Below, one piece after another: positions 23,349-30,355 of a stretch of DNA of 32,119 nucleotides. Position 1 is the stretch's first letter. Every line of letters begins with the position of its first letter. The notes under the pieces are model-generated. The model saw only the letters and a list, made by a program, of their open reading frames with translations. It ran no database searches and had not been told where the DNA came from. Source of the stretch: Eubacteriales Family XIII. Incertae Sedis bacterium (lineage in GTDB: Bacteria > Bacillota > Clostridia > Peptostreptococcales > Anaerovoracaceae); assembly GCA_031277015.1 (NCBI GenBank), contig JAISLZ010000089.1:1-32119 (forward strand), in the 5' to 3' direction. A program made the translations under genes and the position numbers.

Positions 23349-24860
23349 TTAGTTCAAATGTCCGCCTGTTGATAGAATCATTATAGACTCTTCCGAAAAA
23401 TTGTTTCTGTCAAGCTCTCCTTGCAGGTTCCCATGGTACATGACGAGAAGCCTGTCGCATATGCGCGCAGCCTCAGCCGCCTCCCCCGTAGTCACGATGA
23501 TGCCCATACCGAGCCCGGCGAGTTCCATTACTATGTTGTAGATTTCGTTCTTCGCGCCTACATCGACGCCCTGCGTAGGGTTGCACAGTAGCATTACGTC
23601 CGGCTTGGCTATGAGCCACTTGGCGAGGACGACCTTCTGCTGGTTGCCCCCGGACAGGCTGCCTATGAGGTTGTGCAGATCCTGTACCTTGATATTAAGA
23701 CGTTCTTTGTATAATGTCGCTGTTTCATATTCCTTGCTTTTGATCAGCGTGGGGCCCCTTCGGTAATCGGGCAAGGTGACTATGGTCATGTTGCCCGCCA
23801 CTGTTAGGTCCTTGATGATCGCGTTTTCCTTCCTGTTTGCCGGGAGCATGCCTATGCCAAACTTTCGCGCCGCCGCCGGCTGTTTCGGATTGATCCGCTT
23901 GCCACGCAGTTCCATAGTACCCGAAGTGTACCTGATATCGCCGAAGATGGCCCTGGCAAGTTCCTCCTTGCCATCTCCGAGCAACCCCGTGATGCCAAGT
24001 ATCTCCCCCCGGTGAAGATCAAAGCTGATCTCGTTGACGTGACCCGGTACGTGCAAATCCTTGACGCTGAGCAGGATGTCCCCCTCCTTGCGCTCCTTGT
24101 ACACCTCGACATTGATAACGTCGCGGCCGACCATCATGCGCGCTATGTCGGCCTGGTCGACAGGCCTTCCCTCCGGCGTTTTTGTCGCCTGCGTGCCTAT
24201 CACCTCCCCGTTGCGAAGCACGGTGAACGTATCGCAAAATTCCACTACCTCCTTGAGTTTGTGTGAAATGAAGATAATAGTGACGCCATGCTGTTCCGTG
24301 AGGTTCTTCATGACCCTGAATACATTCTCCACCTCGTGCTGCGTCAGCGAGGTAGTGGGCTCGTCCATGATGACGAGCTTCGCGTTGAACAGGACGGACT
24401 TCGCGATCTCTATGATCTGTTTGTAGGTGGCCTGAAGATCGCGTACCATCACCGTAGGATCCACCTCTACGTCGATCCTTTCAAATATCTCTACCGTGCG
24501 GCGGATCATCTCCGCTTTGTTGAGCTTGCCGAACTTGCCCTTGAGCTCATGCCCGAGAAACAGGTTCTCGTACACGGTGAGGTCATTGACCACGTTGAGC
24601 TCCTGGTGGACGAAAGCTATGCCCTTCGCCAACGCTTCGGCAGGGGTATGGAACTCCACCTTTTCCCCGAACAGCTCGATCTCCCCCTTGTCACGTGGTA
24701 TGACGCCGCCGAGTATGTTCATGAGCGTGGACTTCCCCGCGCCGTTCTCCCCGATGAGCGCGTGTATCTCACCCTTCCCTACTGTGAAATCCACATCAAT
24801 GAGCACCGGTACACCACCGAATGTCTTTGTGATATTGCTCATTGCCAAGGCGTTTTCCAT
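23349..24860 (-). CDS. Sugar ABC transporter ATP-binding protein (RbsA/MglA-like), asymmetric
   Basis: About 503 residues with two fused ATPase domains. Numbered from the ATG at 24860 (GGAGG upstream; the ATG at 24926 would place a hairpin in the coding region), domain 1 has Walker A GENGAGKS at 37-44, Walker B LVIMDE at 162-167 and the switch His at 200, but LQATYKQ at 142-148 where LSxGxxQ is expected. Domain 2 has an intact LSGGNQQ at 402-408 but a weak P-loop GLLGDGKEE at 292-300 and LLCNP at 424-428 where LxLDEP is expected. One composite ATP site is thus canonical and the other lacks every key element. It energises import through the adjacent permease. Confidence 0.9.
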   Translation of the reverse strand: MENALAMSNITKTFGGVPVLIDVDFTVGKGEIHALIGENGAGKSTLMNILGGVIPRDKGEIELFGEKVEFHTPAEALAKGIAFVHQELNVVNDLTVYENLFLGHELKGKFGKLNKAEMIRRTVEIFERIDVEVDPTVMVRDLQATYKQIIEIAKSVLFNAKLVIMDEPTTSLTQHEVENVFRVMKNLTEQHGVTIIFISHKLKEVVEFCDTFTVLRNGEVIGTQATKTPEGRPVDQADIARMMVGRDVINVEVYKERKEGDILLSVKDLHVPGHVNEISFDLHRGEILGITGLLGDGKEELARAIFGDIRYTSGTMELRGKRINPKQPAAARKFGIGMLPANRKENAIIKDLTVAGNMTIVTLPDYRRGPTLIKSKEYETATLYKERLNIKVQDLHNLIGSLSGGNQQKVVLAKWLIAKPDVMLLCNPTQGVDVGAKNEIYNIVMELAGLGMGIIVTTGEAAEAARICDRLLVMYHGNLQGELDRNNFSEESIMILSTGGHLN

Positions 24861-24890
24861 ATGCGCGTCCTCCGTTCTGATCCCCCCATC

Positions 24891-24918
24891 GTGCGGGCCG
24901 CCGCGTGGCGGCCCGCAC
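24891..24918. promoter_or_regulatory. Perfect 12-bp hairpin between binding-protein and ATPase genes
   Basis: GTGCGGGCCGCC (24891-24902) and its exact inverse GGCGGCCCGCAC (24907-24918) enclose a 4-base loop. No T-run follows on the minus strand. It sits 23 bases after the binding-protein stop, so it probably stabilises that mRNA or partly attenuates transcription, giving more binding protein than ATPase. Confidence 0.8.
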
Positions 24919-24941
24919 ATAGCCAAAGGATTGCTCTCTAT

Positions 24942-25994
24942 TTAATAGGGGGCGTCCTCCGTGATGCCATTGTCTGCGAGGTACTGCTCATAGTTCGTCC
25001 TGTCGACATTGAGCGGCGGGATGATCGTTTTCTCCGGCACGGTCTCGCCGTTGATGAGCTTCTGCACTATGTCGAGGCAGTCGTTCATCATGTACGGCGC
25101 GTAGGTCTGCGAACAGACCCAGATGTCGGGATAGTCGTTCATGATGTTGAAGTAATCCTTCCATCCGCCGCCACCGGTGATGACCTTGACGTCCGTGCGG
25201 CCGGCTTCCTTGATGGCCTGCAAGATGCCCATGGACATCTCGTCGTCAGTGCTGTAGATCGCGTCGATCTGGGGGTTGGCCGTCAGGACGTCCTTCATTA
25301 CGGGCAGCACCGTCTCGGGCGCGCCGTTGTCTGAAGCCCATGTGCCGATGACCTCGATGTTGTCGGTCTTGTCAAATACGGACATGGCCCCGTCAACGCG
25401 CTCCGTGAATATGGAGCCGTAGTTCGGGATGTTCATGATGGCGACCTTGCCGCCCTTGCCTTCGAGCTTCTCGATGATGTACTCCGCGCCTATGACGCCC
25501 ATACCTTTGTTGTCGCCTGCAACGTAGTAGTCGGGCGTCGTGTCACCGAGCGTACGGTCGAAGTCGATGAGCGGGATGCCCGCATCCTTGACCTTCTGCG
25601 CGGCTACGGCGAGCTCATCATTCTCCGGGAAGAGGACGATGTACTTGCACCCCATATTGATGAGGTCGTCGATCTTGTTGGCCTGGTCGTTGGGGTCGTT
25701 GGACGTAACGAGCTGATAGTTGAGTCCCAGTTCGTCTGCCTTCTTCTTCGCAGTCCACTGCACGGCACCCACCCAGCCAGTCGGGTTGTTCGGGACGGAA
25801 ATGCCTACGAGAGGTTTATCCGCGCTGTCGTCAGCCGCGGGCTCATCAGCCACGGGCTCGTCAGCCACGGGTTCCTCTGTGACGGGTTCTTCCGCCGGCT
25901 CCCCTCCGGAATTGCCGCAAGCTGTCGCCATCATGGTCAGCGAGAATGCGAGCGCGATACACAGCATGATCATAAGAATCTTTCTTTTCTTCAT
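24942..25994 (-). CDS. Sugar ABC transporter substrate-binding lipoprotein (RbsB-like)
   Basis: A 350-residue lipoprotein. The signal peptide has a KKRK start, a hydrophobic core and a lipobox ending at Cys26. An acidic linker with four EPV/EPA repeats spans about 33-58. The mature domain (60-350) is a type I periplasmic-binding fold: VGISVPNNPTGWVGAVQ, INMGCKYIVLFPEND, IPLIDFDRT, YVAGDNKGMGVIGAEYI and IYSTDDEMSMGILQA are typical of RbsB/XylF relatives. AGGAGG precedes the ATG. It is the first gene of the importer operon and should bind a monosaccharide, sugar acid or polyol outside the cell; which one is unknown. Confidence 0.9.
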   Translation of the reverse strand: MKKRKILMIMLCIALAFSLTMMATACGNSGGEPAEEPVTEEPVADEPVADEPAADDSADKPLVGISVPNNPTGWVGAVQWTAKKKADELGLNYQLVTSNDPNDQANKIDDLINMGCKYIVLFPENDELAVAAQKVKDAGIPLIDFDRTLGDTTPDYYVAGDNKGMGVIGAEYIIEKLEGKGGKVAIMNIPNYGSIFTERVDGAMSVFDKTDNIEVIGTWASDNGAPETVLPVMKDVLTANPQIDAIYSTDDEMSMGILQAIKEAGRTDVKVITGGGGWKDYFNIMNDYPDIWVCSQTYAPYMMNDCLDIVQKLINGETVPEKTIIPPLNVDRTNYEQYLADNGITEDAPY

Positions 25995-26093
25995 TTTCTT
26001 CCTCCTGAAAATTGTTCATCTACTACTCTAACTTAACTTTATCTCAAACCGAACCTTGCAGGCCGATAATAAGATCCCGGTGCACTCCAGTAA

Positions 26094-26121
26094 AGTATAT
26101 TTTTGCTCTGCTTTCTGTCAA
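26094..26121 (-). promoter_or_regulatory. Sigma-A promoter of the sugar importer operon
   Basis: TTGACA (26121-26116), a 16-base spacer and TATACT (26099-26094) on the minus strand. The leader is about 90 bases. A GAAAGCA element in the spacer faintly resembles the DeoR-type motif but lacks the 10-bp phasing. Confidence 0.65.
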
Positions 26122-26130
26122 TTTCCCCCG

Positions 26131-26150
26131 TATGCCATGCTACTGGCATA
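26131..26150. promoter_or_regulatory. Inverted repeat upstream of the importer promoter
   Basis: TATGCC (26131-26136) and GGCATA (26145-26150) form a perfect 6-bp dyad with an 8-base centre, ending 10 bases before the -35. There is no T-run, so a regulator site at about -45 to -65 is more likely than a terminator. I see no gene in 26018-26216. Confidence 0.45.
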
Positions 26151-26216
26151 TTTTAAGCGTTTTGCAGGCAATTAAGCAACACTTTACGCTAAATTTTTAC
26201 TTCGCGTCCTTTCATA

Positions 26217-26894
26217 CTACATACCCACTTCAAATGACTGCACTATTTCCATCGCGGATTCGGTATTGATGCCGAAGCGCTCAACGTTCATCTCGAGCAA
26301 AGCGTCAAATTCATACCTGGACCTGATGCCTCCGGCCGCCTTTATTTTGACATCGTTCCCCGTGACTGCTTTGAGCTTGCCTATGCGCTCCACATTCGCC
26401 CCGCCGGGGACCCACCCCGTACCGGTCTTGAGGAAGTCCGCGCCACTATCTATGACCAACTCCGCCGCCCTCAACATCTCGTCATCGGTCAGCACGTTGA
26501 TCTCGATAATGACCTTCTTTGTAATGCTGTCCGGGACGTGAGCTATCACCCGATTCAGCTCGTCCAGCACGTAGTGGTAATCCCCGTCTTTGAACCTCCC
26601 CACGTTCATCACTATGTCCATCTCCTGCACCCCGTCGCGCGCGAGCAGCTCGGCCTCACGCAACTTCGTTTCAGTCCTGTGGCCCCCTCCGGGAAAGCCT
26701 ACCGGGGCGCCGACGTATATATCGGGTGCGCTCGCGAGGAGCTCCGCGACGAGTGCGGTATAGGTCGGCAATGAGTGTACGTTTATAAAACCATACTCTT
26801 TGGCGACGCTCACGCACTCACGCACATCGCTTTCCGTATGACACGCCCTGACGGCGCTGATGTCTATGAGCCGCGCGGCTTCTTCACGAGTCAT
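26217..26894 (-). CDS. deoC: Deoxyribose-phosphate aldolase family (DeoC), atypical N-terminus
   Basis: About 225 residues of the DeoC class I aldolase family. Schiff-base lysine in FLKTGTG, second lysine in KIKAAGG and the acidic residue in EMDIVMNVG are all present, as are APVGFPGGG and FGINTESAM. The start is chosen at the ATG at 26894, which has AAGGGG six bases upstream; the GTG at 26909 overlaps the previous stop. The usual IDHTLLKP N-terminal signature reads IDISAVRACHT, so the substrate pocket differs from housekeeping DeoC. It is the last gene of the 31870-26217 unit. It may cleave a keto- or deoxy-sugar phosphate made by the local kinase and dehydrogenase. Confidence 0.85.
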   Translation of the reverse strand: MTREEAARLIDISAVRACHTESDVRECVSVAKEYGFINVHSLPTYTALVAELLASAPDIYVGAPVGFPGGGHRTETKLREAELLARDGVQEMDIVMNVGRFKDGDYHYVLDELNRVIAHVPDSITKKVIIEINVLTDDEMLRAAELVIDSGADFLKTGTGWVPGGANVERIGKLKAVTGNDVKIKAAGGIRSRYEFDALLEMNVERFGINTESAMEIVQSFEVGM

Positions 26895-26905
26895 CACGCG
26901 CCCCT

Positions 26906-27982
26906 TCACAATACCGTGCGTTCGGTGATCTCAGGACTGACGAGCACCTTGACGAGCGACGCCCTCGTGACCGGATCATGTAGCTCGTGAAGCGCCTGTT
27001 CAAGTTCTTCAAGGGGCACGATCATCGAAATCATGGGAGTCGGGTCTATACGCCCGTATCGCAGGAGTTTGATCGCGTCGCCCCAGTCATTGCCTATGCC
27101 CGCACAGCTACCCGACACCTTCTTCTCATTCAGCACGAACTGGAAGGGGTCGACCTCCATGGTATCTCCCTCCGCGCAGATGCCGAACGACTCGAGCTTG
27201 CCTCCGCGGCGCAGCATTTTGAAAGCCTGCACGTAGGTCGCGGGCGTACCGACAGACTCGATGACGTAGTCTGCGCCGACGCCGTCCGTCAATCTGAACA
27301 CCTCCGACACGACGTCAGGTGTCTTTTCGAAATTGATGATGTGGTCGGCGCACATCTCCCTGGCCATGGCTAGCCTCTTTTCGTTCCGACCTACGACGAT
27401 GATCGGGCAGAGCCCCCTGAGCCTGGCCATAACGCCGTGTATCGTACCGAGGCCGGTACCGATGATGACGACGCTACCCGCAATCTCCGCGTCCATCTTC
27501 TTTGCGGCCTGTATGGTCGCCGTAAGCGGCTCAATGAAAGCGGCTTTCAGATCGTTCACCTCATCAGGCACCTTGTATATATTTTTCCAGGGCGCTTTGA
27601 CGTACTCGGCAAAACCTCCGGGCATATCCTTCGTATGAATGCCGATCTGCTCGAAGCTCTCGCAGAGCAAGCCATCCCCTTTGCGGCAGAAATAGCACGT
27701 ACCACAGGGTAGCGTGATATCTATCGCTACACGGTCGCCTACCTCAAGCCCACGGGCGTTCGCCCCTATTTCGGCGATCGTCCCGAACATCTCGTGCCCG
27801 GTCACGAGGGGCAGCCTCTCAGGTACATACTTGCCGGTATATATGCTGTAGTCCGAACCGCAGATGCCGCAGTATTTGATCTTGACAAGAACCTCGTCGT
27901 CCGTTATACGCGGGACCGGTATCTCCTGTAGTTCCATCCTGTTCGGCGCAAGCACAACCTGCGCCCTCATCATTTTTTCCAT
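26906..27982 (-). CDS. Zinc-dependent medium-chain dehydrogenase (sorbitol/threonine dehydrogenase-like)
   Basis: A 358-residue MDR enzyme. Catalytic zinc ligands are Cys41, His63 and Glu64; structural zinc ligands are Cys93, Cys96, Cys99 and Cys107. The nucleotide motif is SVVIIGTGLGTIHGVMA. AAAGGA stands seven bases before the ATG. Its stop overlaps the alternative GTG start of the DeoC-like gene, showing tight co-transcription. It probably oxidises a secondary alcohol of a polyol or sugar; it is distinct from the second zinc dehydrogenase in the island. The 99-base gap before it has no clear promoter. Confidence 0.88.
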   Translation of the reverse strand: MEKMMRAQVVLAPNRMELQEIPVPRITDDEVLVKIKYCGICGSDYSIYTGKYVPERLPLVTGHEMFGTIAEIGANARGLEVGDRVAIDITLPCGTCYFCRKGDGLLCESFEQIGIHTKDMPGGFAEYVKAPWKNIYKVPDEVNDLKAAFIEPLTATIQAAKKMDAEIAGSVVIIGTGLGTIHGVMARLRGLCPIIVVGRNEKRLAMAREMCADHIINFEKTPDVVSEVFRLTDGVGADYVIESVGTPATYVQAFKMLRRGGKLESFGICAEGDTMEVDPFQFVLNEKKVSGSCAGIGNDWGDAIKLLRYGRIDPTPMISMIVPLEELEQALHELHDPVTRASLVKVLVSPEITERTVL

Positions 27983-28081
27983 AATTTTCCTTTATCAGTT
28001 ATCCGTTAACCGTTCACGAAGATACCGGCGCTTTCCCATCTATGAAAGGAAGCCTCAATATATAGACGCCATATCCCTCAT

Positions 28082-29062
28082 TCACGCCGTAAACAGTTTG
28101 TCGTTCCGGCCCTCGTACGGGGCCTTTATCATAAGCGGGCCAAGGAACTCTATGGCCTTGTCGACCCCGTCCGCGCGGGACATCGTTACATCCTCATGTT
28201 CATATGAAAAAACTCCGTCGTAGCCCGTGAGGTATAGCTCCGTGATGACACTCCTCCAGTCGATGCTTCCCCATCCCGGTACGCGGAAGCGAAACGAATG
28301 CTCGATGTTCGCCCAGTCCCCCTGGAACATCCACCACCCGCCGCGCGCCATATTGTGCGGTATGATCTGGCAGTCCTTCGCGTGCACAGAAAATATCCTG
28401 TCCTTCATCTCGTCGACAAAAGCCTCTACGCTGATGCCCGTGTAGAGCAGGTTGGCGGGGTCGAAGTTGATGCCGAAATTCGGATGCCCGTCCACGAGGT
28501 CCACTGCCTTGCGCGCCGTGTGCAGGTCGTAGATGATGTTGTTCGGATGTGGCTCCACGGCTATCTTGACGCCGTAATCCGCGCATTTGTCCAGTATAGG
28601 GCCAAAGCGCTCCACAAAATTCCTTTCCTCTTCCTCCCAACCTTTCGCATATGGGAATACGTTCATGTGGCTCTGGCTTTTCAGGCCCGTGAACGATATG
28701 ACAACCGGGACCTCCATCGCGTTCGCGAGCCGGGCGCTGCGCAGAAGGCTCTCCGCCCCGAAGGCGTGCTGATCTTCCGGCGTCCCGTCGCATATGTGCC
28801 TGATGTCGTCGCCCTCGCACAGTATGGCCATCGTATCGGCGTGATTCGATATCCCGCTTACGAATAGGCCGTAGCCCTCTATATGTTTCTTGAGCTTCGC
28901 AGCTCCAGCGCCGCCGCCTGCCAACAGCTCATCCGGATCGGTCTGGCCGTTGTCCGTGAATGACGGTATCTCTACCGCCTCGTAGCCTTTGTCCGCCGCT
29001 AGCCTGAGCACGTCGTCAAGCGGCCATTCGGAATAGTTGACCGTGCAGAACCCTACCTTCAT
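28082..29062 (-). CDS. TIM-barrel sugar isomerase/epimerase (second)
   Basis: A 326-residue xylose-isomerase-like TIM barrel. Metal-site residues appear in order: Glu in AVEPHPNN, Asp in GINFDPANLLYTG, His in SVHAKDCQI and Glu in SYEHEDVT. A longer loop after the His (ARGGWWMFQGDW) separates it from the shorter family member at 10922-11788 and may shape a larger substrate pocket. Relatives include tagatose/psicose 3-epimerases, IolE/IolI-type enzymes and the catalytic subunits of glycoside-cleaving systems. It starts 15 bases after the OYE-like gene's stop. Reaction not assignable. Confidence 0.82.
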   Translation of the reverse strand: MKVGFCTVNYSEWPLDDVLRLAADKGYEAVEIPSFTDNGQTDPDELLAGGGAGAAKLKKHIEGYGLFVSGISNHADTMAILCEGDDIRHICDGTPEDQHAFGAESLLRSARLANAMEVPVVISFTGLKSQSHMNVFPYAKGWEEEERNFVERFGPILDKCADYGVKIAVEPHPNNIIYDLHTARKAVDLVDGHPNFGINFDPANLLYTGISVEAFVDEMKDRIFSVHAKDCQIIPHNMARGGWWMFQGDWANIEHSFRFRVPGWGSIDWRSVITELYLTGYDGVFSYEHEDVTMSRADGVDKAIEFLGPLMIKAPYEGRNDKLFTA

Positions 29063-29077
29063 ATCCCTTCCCTTCCG

Positions 29078-30319
29078 TCACGTATGTGACTGCGTGAGCT
29101 TGCCGTGCAGCTTGCGCTGCTCAACGAGTATGTCCGTGAAACGCTTGTCGTATGTGCAGCAACCGACGGGCGTCTGCCTTATGAGCAGCTCGAGGCAGTT
29201 GTCACACACGGTGCACCACTTTATATCATCTTCTCTGCCTTCGCGCAGTTTCCTGGGCAGATGCGGGTCGGCGAAGCTCTGCCTGCCGAGCGCAACCATA
29301 TCAAGAGCGCCATCCTCTATGCATTTGGCGCCGTACGGCAGCAGCCCCGACTCCCCTGGCTTCACTGCGCAGAGCCCGTTTTTGCCGTCGCGGAACACCG
29401 TGAAATTGGAGCCTATGATGACCGTCTCCGGACGGACGGCCTTTTTGAATTCCTTCGCCCAGTATTGATTGATGTAGGCGTAGTACGGGATATGCTTGTC
29501 CACCTGGGTGAGGCTGATCGTGATACCCGGGCTGCCCGCTGACTGCACGAAGAATTGCGCGCCGCGCTCCTCGAGCCCGCGAAGCAGGTCGAGGGGCTCG
29601 GTCAGGTCCATGATAGGCGATTCCGGGCCTTCCGTTCCAAAGCCGCCGGGAAAGCCCTCCCACGCGGAAATCTTGGAACCGATGAGGAAGTCCTTGTCGT
29701 TCACCGCCTTCGCTATGCGCTCGTAGAGATCGAACGCGAACCGCCTCCTGTTTTCCCATGGCCCTCCATATTTCCACTTGCGGCTGTTGTAGGGACGCAG
29801 GACCTGCGATCCGAAATAGCCGTGGCACAGCTTCATGTCTATGCCGTCGGCCCCGGCGTCATGCGCTATCCGGGCCGCCAGAACGAAGTCGTCTATGATC
29901 TTGTCCACCTCGTCCTCTGTCAGTATCTCGCCCCCGTAGCCGTAGAGAGGATTCACCGTCACCCTCCTTGAGAACTTGTCACTTGACAGCTCCCCCGAAT
30001 GCGTGAGCTGAAATATGAACAGCGCCTTAGGATTCGCATCCTTAACGCGTTTTACGAACTTTCTCAGTGGCTCCCTGTTGGGTTCCATGATCGTCAACTG
30101 GTTGTCCCTGGCGCGGCTCTCCCGCGTGATGGTGATGGCCTCGAGGCATATCAGCCCGGCCTCGCCGCGCACGAGCTCTTCGTAGCGCCGTGTCGTATGT
30201 ACGGATGGGTCGCCCGTCTCGTCCTCGTCGTTCGTCTCCATCGCCTGGATGAAAAACCTGTTCTGTGCGGTGCGCGTACCTATCTTGATCGGGCTTAAAA
30301 GTGTTTCTCTGTATTCCAT
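29078..30319 (-). CDS. NADH:flavin oxidoreductase (old yellow enzyme family) with Fe-S cysteines, no FAD/NAD domain
   Basis: A 413-residue protein. Residues 1-360 form the FMN-binding OYE barrel: SPIKIGTRTAQNRFF at the start, FIFQLTHSGE, a KLCHGYFGSQ active-site strand, GGPWENRRRF and ALGRQSFADP. Cys369, Cys372, Cys375 and Cys387 near the end match the Fe-S cluster of 2,4-dienoyl-CoA reductase-type enzymes, though C-x2-C-x2-C replaces the usual C-x2-C-x3-C. The roughly 250-residue FAD/NAD(P)H module of that class is missing. Such enzymes reduce activated C=C bonds. In a sugar operon an enone, such as an eliminated keto-sugar, is a conceivable substrate. An external electron donor would be needed. 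Confidence 0.8.
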   Translation of the reverse strand: MEYRETLLSPIKIGTRTAQNRFFIQAMETNDEDETGDPSVHTTRRYEELVRGEAGLICLEAITITRESRARDNQLTIMEPNREPLRKFVKRVKDANPKALFIFQLTHSGELSSDKFSRRVTVNPLYGYGGEILTEDEVDKIIDDFVLAARIAHDAGADGIDMKLCHGYFGSQVLRPYNSRKWKYGGPWENRRRFAFDLYERIAKAVNDKDFLIGSKISAWEGFPGGFGTEGPESPIMDLTEPLDLLRGLEERGAQFFVQSAGSPGITISLTQVDKHIPYYAYINQYWAKEFKKAVRPETVIIGSNFTVFRDGKNGLCAVKPGESGLLPYGAKCIEDGALDMVALGRQSFADPHLPRKLREGREDDIKWCTVCDNCLELLIRQTPVGCCTYDKRFTDILVEQRKLHGKLTQSHT

Positions 30320-30355
30320 TGCCGCATCCTTCTTCCTATGCTTGCCTGATGGCGC

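Noticed and set aside
24861-24926. A longer ATPase start at the ATG at 24926
   Set aside because: The extension would encode the perfect hairpin, has no ribosome binding site, and the ATG at 24860 has a well spaced GGAGG.
26000-26090. A riboswitch in the roughly 90-base leader of the importer operon
   Set aside because: I found no conserved aptamer pattern and no terminator or anti-terminator pair; the leader is AT-rich and mostly unstructured.
26153-26168. A catabolite-responsive (cre) element near the importer promoter
   Set aside because: The CG-centred sequence matches only part of the TGWAANCGNTNWCA consensus and lacks the outer TG and CA.
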